From assembly GCA_050730835.1 (NCBI GenBank), contig JBOHNS010000041.1, positions 1-33,135 on the forward strand: a stretch of 33,135 bases of DNA, written 5' to 3'. The notes under the pieces were generated by a model, which searched no databases, was not told the DNA's origin, and was given only the letters and a program-made list of their open reading frames with translations. A program made the translations under genes and the position numbers. This DNA is from JBOHNS01 sp050730835 (GTDB taxonomy: Bacteria > Patescibacteriota > Saccharimonadia > Saccharimonadales > UBA4665). Below are positions 24,244-31,558 of the stretch, one piece after another; within the stretch, counting starts at the first letter, position 1, and each line of letters opens with the position of its first letter.

Positions 24244-25083
24244 TTAAACTCCCAAATTAAATAATTCCGCCGCATTACGGCTGGTAGCCATAGCTAAGTC
24301 ATCCAAACCCTCGGACATTAACTCACTTAAAAACTCGGCGACACGGCGCACGAACTTCGGCTGATTGATTGTACCACGGTGAGGCGCTGGTGTCAAGTAG
24401 GGCGCGTCGGTTTCTAGTAGTAATTTTTGCAATGGAATGGATTTATACATTGCCAGCTGGCGCGAATCTTTGGTGAAAGTGGCAATGCCGTTGACGCCGA
24501 TGAATAAATCGTGGCCCAGGGCACGCTCGAGATTGGCACGAGAATCAGTAAAACTGTGCAAAACTCCGCGAATTTTTGGATAGCTTTCCAGAATCGGCCA
24601 AAAATCATCAAACGCTTCGCGGACATGAAAAATCATCGGCAGATTATACGTTAAAGCTAGTTCGATTTGAAATTTTAATATTTCAACTTGCGCGCTCTTG
24701 GGCGAATAATCATAAAAATAATCCAACCCGCACTCGCCAATAGCTACAATTTTAGCTGCTACAGGCCTAGCCTCTAGCAGCTTTTCTAGCAGGTTTTTAA
24801 ATTGATCTAAACTTTTAAGAAGAAGGTTACTTTGGGCTTCGTGCGGGTGAATGCCGATGGAGGCGTAGCAGTTCGGTTGATGTTTTACAAAATCTATGGC
24901 CAACTTGCTGTCGGCTAAATCGCAGCCGACGCAAATCATTTTGCTGACTTGGGCTTCATAGGCGTTTTGAATAACTTTATCGGCCGTTAAATCCGGCCAG
25001 CTAGACCAAAGTCCAGAAGTGCTGTTGTCATCGCCGCCTAGACCGGCCGATTGAATGTGGCAGTGCGTGTCAGTAAACTCCAT
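24244..25083 (-). CDS. tatD: TatD-family metal-dependent DNase
   Basis: A 279-residue TIM-barrel metal-dependent hydrolase of the TatD/YcfH family; members remove nucleotides from DNA ends and D-Tyr or similar roles have been suggested for the wider group. Metal ligands: DTHCH near the N-terminus (H7, H9), the IGECGLDYFYDYSPK block with the conserved Glu, IFHVREAFDDF, LHSFTDS and the LLETDAPYLTP end with the terminal Asp. A short insertion (GGDDNSTSGLWSSWP) follows the first motif. TATAAA 8 nt before the ATG, with TTGAGC 16 nt further up, indicates a leaderless start. Divergent from the homocysteine methyltransferase. Confidence 0.92.
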   Translation of the reverse strand: MEFTDTHCHIQSAGLGGDDNSTSGLWSSWPDLTADKVIQNAYEAQVSKMICVGCDLADSKLAIDFVKHQPNCYASIGIHPHEAQSNLLLKSLDQFKNLLEKLLEARPVAAKIVAIGECGLDYFYDYSPKSAQVEILKFQIELALTYNLPMIFHVREAFDDFWPILESYPKIRGVLHSFTDSRANLERALGHDLFIGVNGIATFTKDSRQLAMYKSIPLQKLLLETDAPYLTPAPHRGTINQPKFVRRVAEFLSELMSEGLDDLAMATSRNAAELFNLGV

Positions 25084-25091
25084 ACAATAAT

Positions 25092-25132
25092 TTTATAATG
25101 CTATTGCCTAAAGGCTCAAGCCGGAATATTCT
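25092..25132. promoter_or_regulatory. Divergent promoters for tatD and the homocysteine methyltransferase
   Basis: Minus strand: TTGAGC (25119-25114), 16 nt, TATAAA (25097-25092), 8 nt before the tatD ATG. Plus strand: TTGCCT (about 25104), 17 nt, TATTCT (about 25127), giving a short leader with AAAGGAG before the methyltransferase ATG. The 75-nt gap thus serves both genes. Confidence 0.5.
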
Positions 25133-25158
25133 AAAAATTATAAATAAAGGAGCTTCTG

Positions 25159-26193
25159 ATGGCAAAGCAAAGTTTAATGGATCGATTGAAAAATGGCGCG
25201 GGTTCGGTGTTATGCGGCGAAGGTTATTTGTTTCAAATGCAACACCGCGGTTATTTGAAAGCCGGCGCTTACGTGCCGGAAGTCGTGCTGGAGCATCCGG
25301 AAGTTGTCGAACAGTTGCACGAAGAATTCCGGCGCTGCGGCACGGACGTGGAAGTGGCATTCACCTATTACGCGCACCGCGAAAAAATGAAAGCCATCGG
25401 TCGCAAAGACGATCTGGAAAAAATGAACCGCGCAGCGCTAAAACTCGCCAAAAAATCTGCCCAAGGTACGGACATGTTGATTACCGGTAATATTTGCAAC
25501 ACCGGCGCTTATGTCATCGATAATCAAGCTGCTGCCGACGAAGTTCGCCGCCAATTTAGCGAGCAGGTCAAATGGGCGGCCGAAGAAGGTGTCGATTTTA
25601 TTCTGGCCGAAACAATTTCTTATCTCGGCGAAGCTTTAATCGCGCTGGAAGTCATTAAAAAGTTCGATTTGCCGGCGGTGATTAATTTCACGGCGCACGG
25701 CGCGAAAAGCAAAGACGGCCACGGCTGGGCCGAAGCCTGCAAAACCCTGCAAGATAATGGCGCCGATGTCGTCGGCCTAAATTGCGGCCGCGGGCCGGCG
25801 GCCATGTTGCCGCTGCTAAAAGAAATCCGCGCGGCAGTTTCCTGCGGGGTTGCTGCTCTGCCGGTAGCTTACCGCACGACGCCGGAACAGCCATCATTTC
25901 AATCATTAAAAAATGCCGACGGCTCTAGCGCCTACACGCTGGGGCTGGACGCACATTTATGCACCCGCCAGGAAATGGCCGATTTCGCGCGCGAAGCCAA
26001 AGACATCGGCGTGGAATTCATCGGCATGTGCTGCGGCGGCGAAGCTTATCACCTGCGCGCCATGGCCAAAGCGCTGGGCCGCAGCACCATCGCCAGCCAA
26101 TATTCGCCGGACATGAGCCAGCATTATATCCTCGGCAATAAAGCTTTTGCTAAACAGCAGGAGCAAGAATTTACTGGCCACATCACAAAATAG
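25159..26193 (+). CDS. Homocysteine S-methyltransferase (BHMT/MmuM type)
   Basis: Zinc enzyme that moves a methyl group to homocysteine to make methionine; the methyl donor may be S-methylmethionine, SAM or betaine and cannot be told here. The 344-residue protein has the three zinc cysteines: VGLNCG (C209) and GMCCGG (C291, C292). The barrel strands EVAFTYYA and ILAETISY fit. AAAGGAG lies 6 nt before the ATG. A full-length methionine-forming enzyme is unusual for a streamlined CPR genome; it fits with metK under SAM control at the other end of the window. A possible terminator AATCGC/GCGATT followed by a U run lies at 26231-26252. Confidence 0.9.
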   Translation: MAKQSLMDRLKNGAGSVLCGEGYLFQMQHRGYLKAGAYVPEVVLEHPEVVEQLHEEFRRCGTDVEVAFTYYAHREKMKAIGRKDDLEKMNRAALKLAKKSAQGTDMLITGNICNTGAYVIDNQAAADEVRRQFSEQVKWAAEEGVDFILAETISYLGEALIALEVIKKFDLPAVINFTAHGAKSKDGHGWAEACKTLQDNGADVVGLNCGRGPAAMLPLLKEIRAAVSCGVAALPVAYRTTPEQPSFQSLKNADGSSAYTLGLDAHLCTRQEMADFAREAKDIGVEFIGMCCGGEAYHLRAMAKALGRSTIASQYSPDMSQHYILGNKAFAKQQEQEFTGHITK

Positions 26194-26310
26194 TAGATGG
26201 AATATGGAAGATAGAATATGGCACTTATGAAATCGCGGGAGCGATTACTTTTTAAAGCGCCTTTTTGGATCGCTTCGCTACCTTCCAACTTCTAAATTCT
26301 AACTTCTAAT
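26193..26310. repeat. Heptamer array H with embedded hairpin
   Basis: ATGGAAT, ATGGAAG, ATAGAAT and ATGGCAC units start at 26198. TTCCAAC, TTCTAAA, TTCTAAC and TTCTAAT units end in the metG stop codon. Between them is AATCGC-GGGA-GCGATT followed by ACTTTTT (26231-26252), a likely terminator for the methyltransferase. Confidence 0.8.
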
Positions 26311-27733
26311 TTTTCGGGAACAGCGTGCCGGCGATGGGCTGGATTACGCCGGAGGCGAAAACTTGGCGGATTTTTTGCGCTGTTTCGGGCAGAAACGGCG
26401 CCAGCAAATCGGCGACTTCCAGTAAATCGCTGGCTTGGCTGGCTAGCACTTCGCGTAAATGGTCGTCGTCGCCGGATTTGGCAATTTGCCACGGTTTTTC
26501 TTCGTCAATAAATTGGTTCAGGCCGCGGACTTGTTCCCAAATGGCATCCAGCGCGCGGTCAAATTGACAATTTTCTATGGCCTCGTAAATTCTGGAACTG
26601 TCGTGCTCGGCCGGCGGCACGTCGCCAATCAAGCCGTTCTGGTATTTGGCAATCATGGCCGCCGTGCGCTGAACAGCGTTGCCCAGCTCATTGGCCAGCT
26701 CATTGTTGTAGGCGGCTTCAAACTTATCCCAGCTAAAATCGCCGTCGCCGTTGCTGGGAATATGGCGCAGCAAAAAATAGCGCAGCGCGTCCACGCCATG
26801 TTTCTTGACAGCTTCGGCCGGCGCTACCACATTGCCCAAAGTTTTGCTGATTTTTTGGCCGTCGATATTGATGAAGCCATGCACGTACAATTTTTTCGGC
26901 AATGGCAAATTGAGGCCCAGCAGCATGGCCGGCCAAATGCCCGCATGAAAACGCAAAATGTCTTTGCCGATGACCTGCACATCGGCCGGCCAGAAATTCT
27001 GGAAATCGTCGTGCTCGGGATAGCCCAGCACGGTGATGTAATTCATCAGCGCCTCGAACCAAACGTACATGACTTGAGTTTCGTCGCCCGGCACCGGCAC
27101 GCCCCAAGCGATTTTGTCCTTCGGCCGCGAAACGCTGATGTCTTCCAAGCCTTGTTTTAATAAACCTAAAATTTCGTTGCGTTTAGTCTCTGGATAAATT
27201 TGAAAATCATTAGATTCGATAGCGCTTTTTACTTGCTCGCCGTAATTGCTTAAGGCGAAAAAATAATTTTCTTCCTCGATTTTTTCGTACGGGCGGTTGT
27301 GATTCGGGCAAGTGCCACCGTTCGCCTTAACTTCCGTTTCGCTAAAAAAGGCTTCGTCGCCAGTGCAATACCAGCCGGAATATTGGCCCTTATAAATATC
27401 TTTTTCGAGCGCTTGCCAAATCAACTGAGCTCGCTGTTCGTGCATTTCGTTTGTGGTGCGGATGAACCGATTATTGCTGATATTTAATAATGCGCCCAGC
27501 TCTTTAAACTTGCCACTGATTTGATCGGCGTAGGCCTTTGGTGCAATATGAAGTTCGGCCGCCTTTTCGGCGATTTTGCCGCCGTGTTCGTCCGTGCCAG
27601 TCGCAAATATCACGTCCGCACCGTTTTGCCGCGCGTTACGCGCCAAAACATCAGCCTGTAATAATTCCATAGCAAAACCAATATGCGGCTCGGCATTAAC
27701 GTAGGGAATAGAAGTCGTGACAAAATATTTCAT
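26306..27733 (-). CDS. metG: Methionyl-tRNA synthetase
   Basis: Attaches methionine to tRNA-Met. The 475-residue protein has HIGF (17-20, the HIGH site), the zinc-knuckle insertion (WYCTGDEAFF to GTCPNHNRPY with fewer Cys than in zinc-containing forms), KISKT (294-298) and the anticodon-binding helices (NELGNAVQRTAAMI, EEKPWQIAK). It lacks the C-terminal EMAP-like tRNA-binding domain, as do many short MetRS. TACAAT 8 nt before the ATG suggests a leaderless message. It is next to tatD, a common pairing in bacteria, although here a divergent gene lies between. Confidence 0.95.
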   Translation of the reverse strand: MKYFVTTSIPYVNAEPHIGFAMELLQADVLARNARQNGADVIFATGTDEHGGKIAEKAAELHIAPKAYADQISGKFKELGALLNISNNRFIRTTNEMHEQRAQLIWQALEKDIYKGQYSGWYCTGDEAFFSETEVKANGGTCPNHNRPYEKIEEENYFFALSNYGEQVKSAIESNDFQIYPETKRNEILGLLKQGLEDISVSRPKDKIAWGVPVPGDETQVMYVWFEALMNYITVLGYPEHDDFQNFWPADVQVIGKDILRFHAGIWPAMLLGLNLPLPKKLYVHGFINIDGQKISKTLGNVVAPAEAVKKHGVDALRYFLLRHIPSNGDGDFSWDKFEAAYNNELANELGNAVQRTAAMIAKYQNGLIGDVPPAEHDSSRIYEAIENCQFDRALDAIWEQVRGLNQFIDEEKPWQIAKSGDDDHLREVLASQASDLLEVADLLAPFLPETAQKIRQVFASGVIQPIAGTLFPKN

Positions 27734-27741
27734 CTTAAAAT

Positions 27742-27747
27742 ATTGTA
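27742..27747 (-). promoter_or_regulatory. -10 box of metG
   Basis: TACAAT on the minus strand, 8 nt from the start codon, with no ribosome site in between. One of several such starts in the window. Confidence 0.55.
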
Positions 27748-27780
27748 CCCGATTTAAGCTGTATAAAGGAATATCCTCTT

Positions 27781-27867
27781 TGGTGCGCAGGGCGGGAATC
27801 GAACCCGCACGCCTTTTCAGGCATTTGATTTTAAGTCAAACTTGTCTACCAATTCCAACACCCGCGC
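27781..27867 (-). tRNA. tRNA-Leu (TAA), CCA encoded
   Basis: The acceptor GCGCGGG pairs with CCTGCGC; the anticodon loop CTTAAAA gives TAA; the long variable arm TGCCTGAAAAGGCG is typical of tRNA-Leu; the T arm is standard. Discriminator A at 27784, CCA at 27781-27783. Its 5' half overlaps the 3' end of the HNH endonuclease gene on the same strand. Confidence 0.95.
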
Positions 27868-28341
27868 ATGGTTGGCTCTTATATTTTTACCACGATGAGT
27901 GGGCGTAAGGCTATGGCAATTTGGGCAGAGGACGCGCAAATTTTCCAACCGGTTGTCATTACGATCGCCATTAATGTGATCAAGTTCCACCGGTACACGG
28001 CCGTCCAGCGAACGCTCACACCAGCCGCAAAGTTCACATTTAGGCAGTTTCAAACCTTCGGCAAAAAGCCGTCTTTTTAGCTTGAAACTTTGGAATTCGG
28101 ATTTTTGGACGAGTATTTTGTCTAACGGCGTTCTGTATTTAGCGCCGAGCTTTAAACCCTTATTCCAAGCCTTGCCCTTGAAATGGCTGGTTTGAATTTC
28201 GGCCTCAATAATTTTCTTCTGCACATAAGTATAGTTTCCACCAGCCGCTCTTAACCCAAGCTTATCAAGAACCTGACGCACGCTAGTCGAACTCGCCACA
28301 GCAGCTATCAGCTGCTCATCCGTCCATTTTCTGGCCTTCAT
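27817..28341 (-). CDS. HNH endonuclease whose 3' end lies inside tRNA-Leu
   Basis: A 174-residue nuclease of the HNH zinc-ribbon type: CELC (102-105), the catalytic block DHINGDRNDNRLENL (121-135) and CPNCH (139-143). The N-terminal part (WTDEQLIAAVASSTSVRQVLDKLGL) is a helix-turn-helix-like region found in similar phage and mobile HNH proteins, followed by the FKGKAWNKGLK motif. The last 16 codons and the stop are read from the tRNA-Leu gene (51-nt overlap), giving the tail VLELVDKFDLKSNA. TATATA 8 nt before the ATG suggests its own leaderless promoter. It is probably a homing or mobile endonuclease associated with the tRNA gene. Confidence 0.88.
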   Translation of the reverse strand: MKARKWTDEQLIAAVASSTSVRQVLDKLGLRAAGGNYTYVQKKIIEAEIQTSHFKGKAWNKGLKLGAKYRTPLDKILVQKSEFQSFKLKRRLFAEGLKLPKCELCGWCERSLDGRVPVELDHINGDRNDNRLENLRVLCPNCHSLTPTHRGKNIRANHARVLELVDKFDLKSNA

Positions 28342-28420
28342 ACCAAAACTATATACTAAACGGCATACGCAAGCAATTATAAAAATATAGCGTATACCAT
28401 TACTAGCTAGCTTTCAAATT

Positions 28421-28495
28421 TGGAGGCGCCGACCGGAATTGAACCGGTATAAAAGGTTTTGCAAACCTCTGCGTCAACCACTCCGCCACGGCGCC
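28421..28495 (-). tRNA. tRNA-Cys (GCA), CCA encoded
   Basis: The acceptor GGCGCCG pairs with CGGCGCC; the anticodon stem GAGGT/ACCTT encloses TTGCAAA, anticodon GCA; discriminator U as expected for Cys; CCA at 28421-28423. Confidence 0.93.
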
Positions 28496-28617
28496 ACAAG
28501 TTTAAGCTTATCAAAAAACGGGGCTTGAAATCTAGCGCCAAACGCTTGCTTTACTAAGTTTTATAGGTTTCATTAATTTTCCTAAGCAAGGCGCTGAAAC
28601 TTTGATAAAATATAAAA

Positions 28618-29148
28618 ATGGCTGCTCCGCGCACAAAATCTGACGGCTTTGGCTTAGGGCAATTATTGGCAGCGCTGTTCGTGGTAATTATTTTAGTTTT
28701 GGCCGGGATTTTATTATTTCACAGGCGCACGGCAGCGCCAGCGGCAACTGCTAATAAGTCCGGCACTACGGCAATTGAATCCACCAAACAATCTGGCAGC
28801 TACGCCAAGCTGGCGCCAGCCAACGTGCCGTCCAAAACCGCGGAGTGCCAGCAAAAAATCAATTTTACCAATAACGGCGTCGCCCAACCAATCAAATGCC
28901 CGAACGGCGAGCTGAACAAGCTGGCCTGGAACTCGCTAGCCGCGCTAGAACCAAAAGTTATGACGCTCGGCTACGCCGCCACGCCGTCCCAAGTCCAAGC
29001 CGCGCTGTGCGCCGATGTCCACGCCAATGTTTCTAACCCCATCGAAGCCGCCAGTTATCAAATCTCTGCCCTATACTACGGCTGGCATTTCGCCAGCAAT
29101 CCCAGCGCCGTCATCACGGGTGGCACCTGTCGAAATCACGACGATTAA
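28618..29148 (+). CDS. Single-pass membrane protein with four extracellular cysteines
   Basis: A 176-residue protein with a short basic cytoplasmic N-terminus, one membrane segment (about 14-34), an Ala/Thr-rich linker (38-68) and a compact extracellular domain of about 105 residues. Its four cysteines (77, 94, 131, 171) could make two disulfides. The stretch LGYAATPSQVQAALCADVHANVSNP is notable. Family not recognised. The gene is probably leaderless: TAAAAT ends 6 nt before the ATG. It stands alone among tRNA genes. Confidence 0.75.
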   Translation: MAAPRTKSDGFGLGQLLAALFVVIILVLAGILLFHRRTAAPAATANKSGTTAIESTKQSGSYAKLAPANVPSKTAECQQKINFTNNGVAQPIKCPNGELNKLAWNSLAALEPKVMTLGYAATPSQVQAALCADVHANVSNPIEAASYQISALYYGWHFASNPSAVITGGTCRNHDD

Positions 29149-29191
29149 ATTATACAGATGCAAGATTTTAGGATAGCTTTAGTTATCAATT

Positions 29192-29268
29192 TGGTGCGGA
29201 TGGCGGGACTCTAACCCGCGGCCTCGTCCTTGGCAAGGACGCGCTCTAAACAACTGAGCTACATCCGC
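29192..29268 (-). tRNA. tRNA-Gly (GCC) with exchanged 19-56 tertiary pair, CCA encoded
   Basis: The acceptor GCGGATG pairs with CATCCGC; the anticodon loop TTGCCAA gives GCC; CCA at 29192-29194. The D loop reads AGTTGTTTA (usually AGTTGGTTA), so position 19 is U instead of G. The T loop reads TTAGAGT (usually TTCGAGT), so position 56 is A instead of C. The two changes together replace the G19-C56 pair by U19-A56. Confidence 0.92.
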
Positions 29269-29438
29269 AAAAATTTTTGGCTAGCCAAAAATAATTATCA
29301 ATTAACAATTTGCAAATTGCAATTTTTGGCCAGCTAAAGCTAAAGTATATTAATATCCAAAAGCTTTTGAAAGCTTTTGCCCAAAATTGTTATAAGCTAA
29401 TTGTTAATGGTTACAGACTTTGCCGACATCGGCAAAGC

Positions 29439-29514
29439 TGGTGGCTCCTCTCGGACTCGAACCGAGGACACAAGGCTCTTCAAGCCTCTGCTCTACCAAC
29501 TGAGCTAAAGAGCC
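29439..29514 (-). tRNA. tRNA-Phe (GAA), CCA encoded
   Basis: The acceptor GGCTCTT pairs with AGGAGCC; the anticodon loop TTGAAGA gives GAA; the D loop AGTTGGTAG and T loop TTCGAGT are standard; CCA at 29439-29441. Confidence 0.95.
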
Positions 29515-29589
29515 TCGTCGAAGCCTACGGCTAAGTCTCGTTTTGGCTTTGCAGCCAAAAGCTTCGACCTATGCCTATGCTTCTCCTCT

Positions 29590-29633
29590 CAAAATCGCAT
29601 TCAGTCGCTAGCGCTCCTTGGATTGCGATTTTG
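29590..29633. terminator. Terminator-like hairpin after the SPFH gene
   Basis: CAAAATCGCA (29590-29599) and TGCGATTTTG (29624-29633) form a perfect 10-bp stem 67 nt downstream of the minus-strand SPFH stop. A second dyad (GTCGAAG/CTTCGAC) lies at about 29518-29569. Confidence 0.55.
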
Positions 29634-29699
29634 TTTATGACAAGACAAGTTTTATTCTAAACGATTGGCGGCTAAATTATCAACTTGGAAACTGTGGCT

Positions 29700-30461
29700 T
29701 TAACTTTCTTTGCTCATGAATTTTTTGATGCTGTCGACTGTGTCCATGAACTGGCTGGGGAAGATTATGGTGCTGTTTTGCTCGGCGGCGACGTCTGTTA
29801 GGACTTGCAGGTTGCGCAGCTGCAGGGCAATGGGATGTTTGGCGATGATGTCGGCGGCTTCGCCTAGTTTGGCGGCGCTTAGTTGTTCGCCTTCAGCGGC
29901 GATGACTTTGGCGCGCTTTTCGCGCTCGGCTTCGGCCTGCTTGGCCATGGCGCGCTGCATAGATTCTGGCAATTGAATGTCTTTAACTTCTACGGTGCTG
30001 ATGTAAATGCCCCATTTTTCGGTGGATTTTTCAAGGATGGCTTTAATTTTTTCGTTTATGGCTGTAGTTTCGCTCAGCACGTCATCGAGCACGCTTTGGC
30101 CGACAATATTGCGCACGGTGGTTTGGGCAATTTGGTAGGTCGCGGACGTCACGTTTTCGATTTCGACAATCGATTTGACCGGATCTTTAATCTGGTAATA
30201 AGCCACGGCCGAAACGTCAATCGAGACATTATCGCGCGTGATGATTTTCTGCGATTCAATTGGCAAAGTGATAATCCGCAAACTAATTTTTCGCATTTGG
30301 TCAATAATCGGAATAATCAGCCTCAGGCCTGGCTGCTTGACGCCGCCGCGCACCCGCCCCAGCCGAAAAACCACGCCGCGCTCGTACTGATTGATAATCC
30401 GCACCCCAGTAATTATACCGATAATAATTACAACAACTATGATAACAATCGCCAGTGTCAT
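29700..30461 (-). CDS. Stomatin/slipin-type SPFH membrane protein
   Basis: A 253-residue protein with an N-terminal membrane segment (1-20), followed by the SPFH domain (about 22-190): [60 protein letters not shown]. Then come the coiled-coil helix with [17 protein letters not shown] and a C-terminal [15 protein letters not shown] stretch. Slipins form oligomers that organise membrane microdomains and often pair with an NfeD protease, which is not seen here. Strong ribosome site GGAGG 7 nt before the ATG. Confidence 0.95.
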   Translation of the reverse strand: MTLAIVIIVVVIIIGIITGVRIINQYERGVVFRLGRVRGGVKQPGLRLIIPIIDQMRKISLRIITLPIESQKIITRDNVSIDVSAVAYYQIKDPVKSIVEIENVTSATYQIAQTTVRNIVGQSVLDDVLSETTAINEKIKAILEKSTEKWGIYISTVEVKDIQLPESMQRAMAKQAEAEREKRAKVIAAEGEQLSAAKLGEAADIIAKHPIALQLRNLQVLTDVAAEQNSTIIFPSQFMDTVDSIKKFMSKES

Positions 30462-30605
30462 AAACCAACCTCCATTAATCTAGCTATTGTAAAACATCTG
30501 GCAAAAAATTGCTCGCCTAAAATCCCAAGCCTAAATGAAAATTATTAAATTAATGTCGTTAAATCATTTGGAATTTTGCCTGTTACAGCGCATAGTATAG
30601 TATTT

Positions 30606-31538
30606 ATGCTAGAAAAATTTCCAGATCAATTAGAAGCCCCGGCTATCGCGCTCGCGACAGCCAGCGCCATGGGCACAATCATGTCGGGCTTTTTGCATCG
30701 CAGCGAAACGCATCATTCGGTAGAATATAATAAACCTATCCAGCAAGTGGGCAAATTCGCAACTTGGGCGTTGTCGGGCATGAATGCCAAAGAGTGGGAA
30801 GTCGTGCACTTGACGCACCACGCCTACACCGATAGCCAGCCGACGGACGACGAATGGTCGGCGCTTCAAGAGCAATATCCGGGCGCGCCGATGGAAGCTT
30901 TTCGCGATCCGCATTCGCCGATTATCGAGGGTCATTTAAACGTATTTGCCAAAAACGCGGCCATGTATCGCCGCTCAGCGCGGGCCATTATGCCTTATTT
31001 GCGCGGGCTGAATGATGCCAGCGTGCCGCGCGGTGACTGGCCACCGCATCTTGCCAATGTCGACTTAGCGGAAGATTGGGGCGATAAACATATTTATAAC
31101 CGCAAGCTGGCTGGCGTGCTGGGCGTCACGACGCTCGGGCTAAGCCTGGCCGCGGCGACCGATACCAAAACCGCGGCCAAGGCTATAGCCGGGCACATTC
31201 CATTGATACTCGGCGTTGGCGGGCTGGTCAATAGCGCCGGACATTTGGGCAAAACGAGTGGCGCCCGCGAAAAATTAAAAGTTTTCCTGGGCCAGCAACC
31301 GGCCCGTCCTGACGAAAACGGTTCTTATGCATCCAACTTTTTCACCGGCTACGAAGCCGTTACCGCCGGCGAAGGCAGCCACGGCGACCATCACAAAAAT
31401 CCGGGCAATGCCTTTCTTAGCAGCCGCAGCAACATCCTGCGCGACCCAACTGGTGTTATCATCAGCGGTTTGACGCGCTTAAAACTGCGCGGCCGGCCGC
31501 TAGCTTGGCTGCCCCAAGCACCACAAAAAGTCGCTTAA
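30606..31538 (+). CDS. Fatty acid desaturase (acyl-CoA desaturase-like)
   Basis: Di-iron membrane enzyme that puts a double bond into an acyl chain. The 310-residue protein carries the three His boxes: HRSETHH (31-37), HLTHHAYTD (68-76, HxxHH) and GEGSHGDHH (255-263, HxxHH). The LVNSAGHLG motif between them matches family members. Canonical box 1 reads HRxxxHR. The membrane helices are fewer than usual, with the hydrophobic blocks at about 12-30, 171-190 and 200-220. I use the ATG at 30606, which lies 4 nt after TATAGT (leaderless); the frame could begin 30 nt earlier. Electron donor is not encoded nearby. Confidence 0.88.
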   Translation: MLEKFPDQLEAPAIALATASAMGTIMSGFLHRSETHHSVEYNKPIQQVGKFATWALSGMNAKEWEVVHLTHHAYTDSQPTDDEWSALQEQYPGAPMEAFRDPHSPIIEGHLNVFAKNAAMYRRSARAIMPYLRGLNDASVPRGDWPPHLANVDLAEDWGDKHIYNRKLAGVLGVTTLGLSLAAATDTKTAAKAIAGHIPLILGVGGLVNSAGHLGKTSGAREKLKVFLGQQPARPDENGSYASNFFTGYEAVTAGEGSHGDHHKNPGNAFLSSRSNILRDPTGVIISGLTRLKLRGRPLAWLPQAPQKVA

Positions 31539-31549
31539 AAAACGACTTT
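31527..31549. terminator. Terminator overlapping the desaturase stop codon
   Basis: AAAGTCG (31527-31533) pairs with CGACTTT (31543-31549) around an A-rich loop holding the TAA stop. It sits between two convergent genes only 20 nt apart and can serve both. Confidence 0.5.
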
Positions 31550-31558
31550 GTTCTAAGA

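Noticed and set aside
26459..27160. 233-residue plus-strand frame opposite metG
   Set aside because: It lies fully inside metG, whose motifs are intact, and has no start signals.
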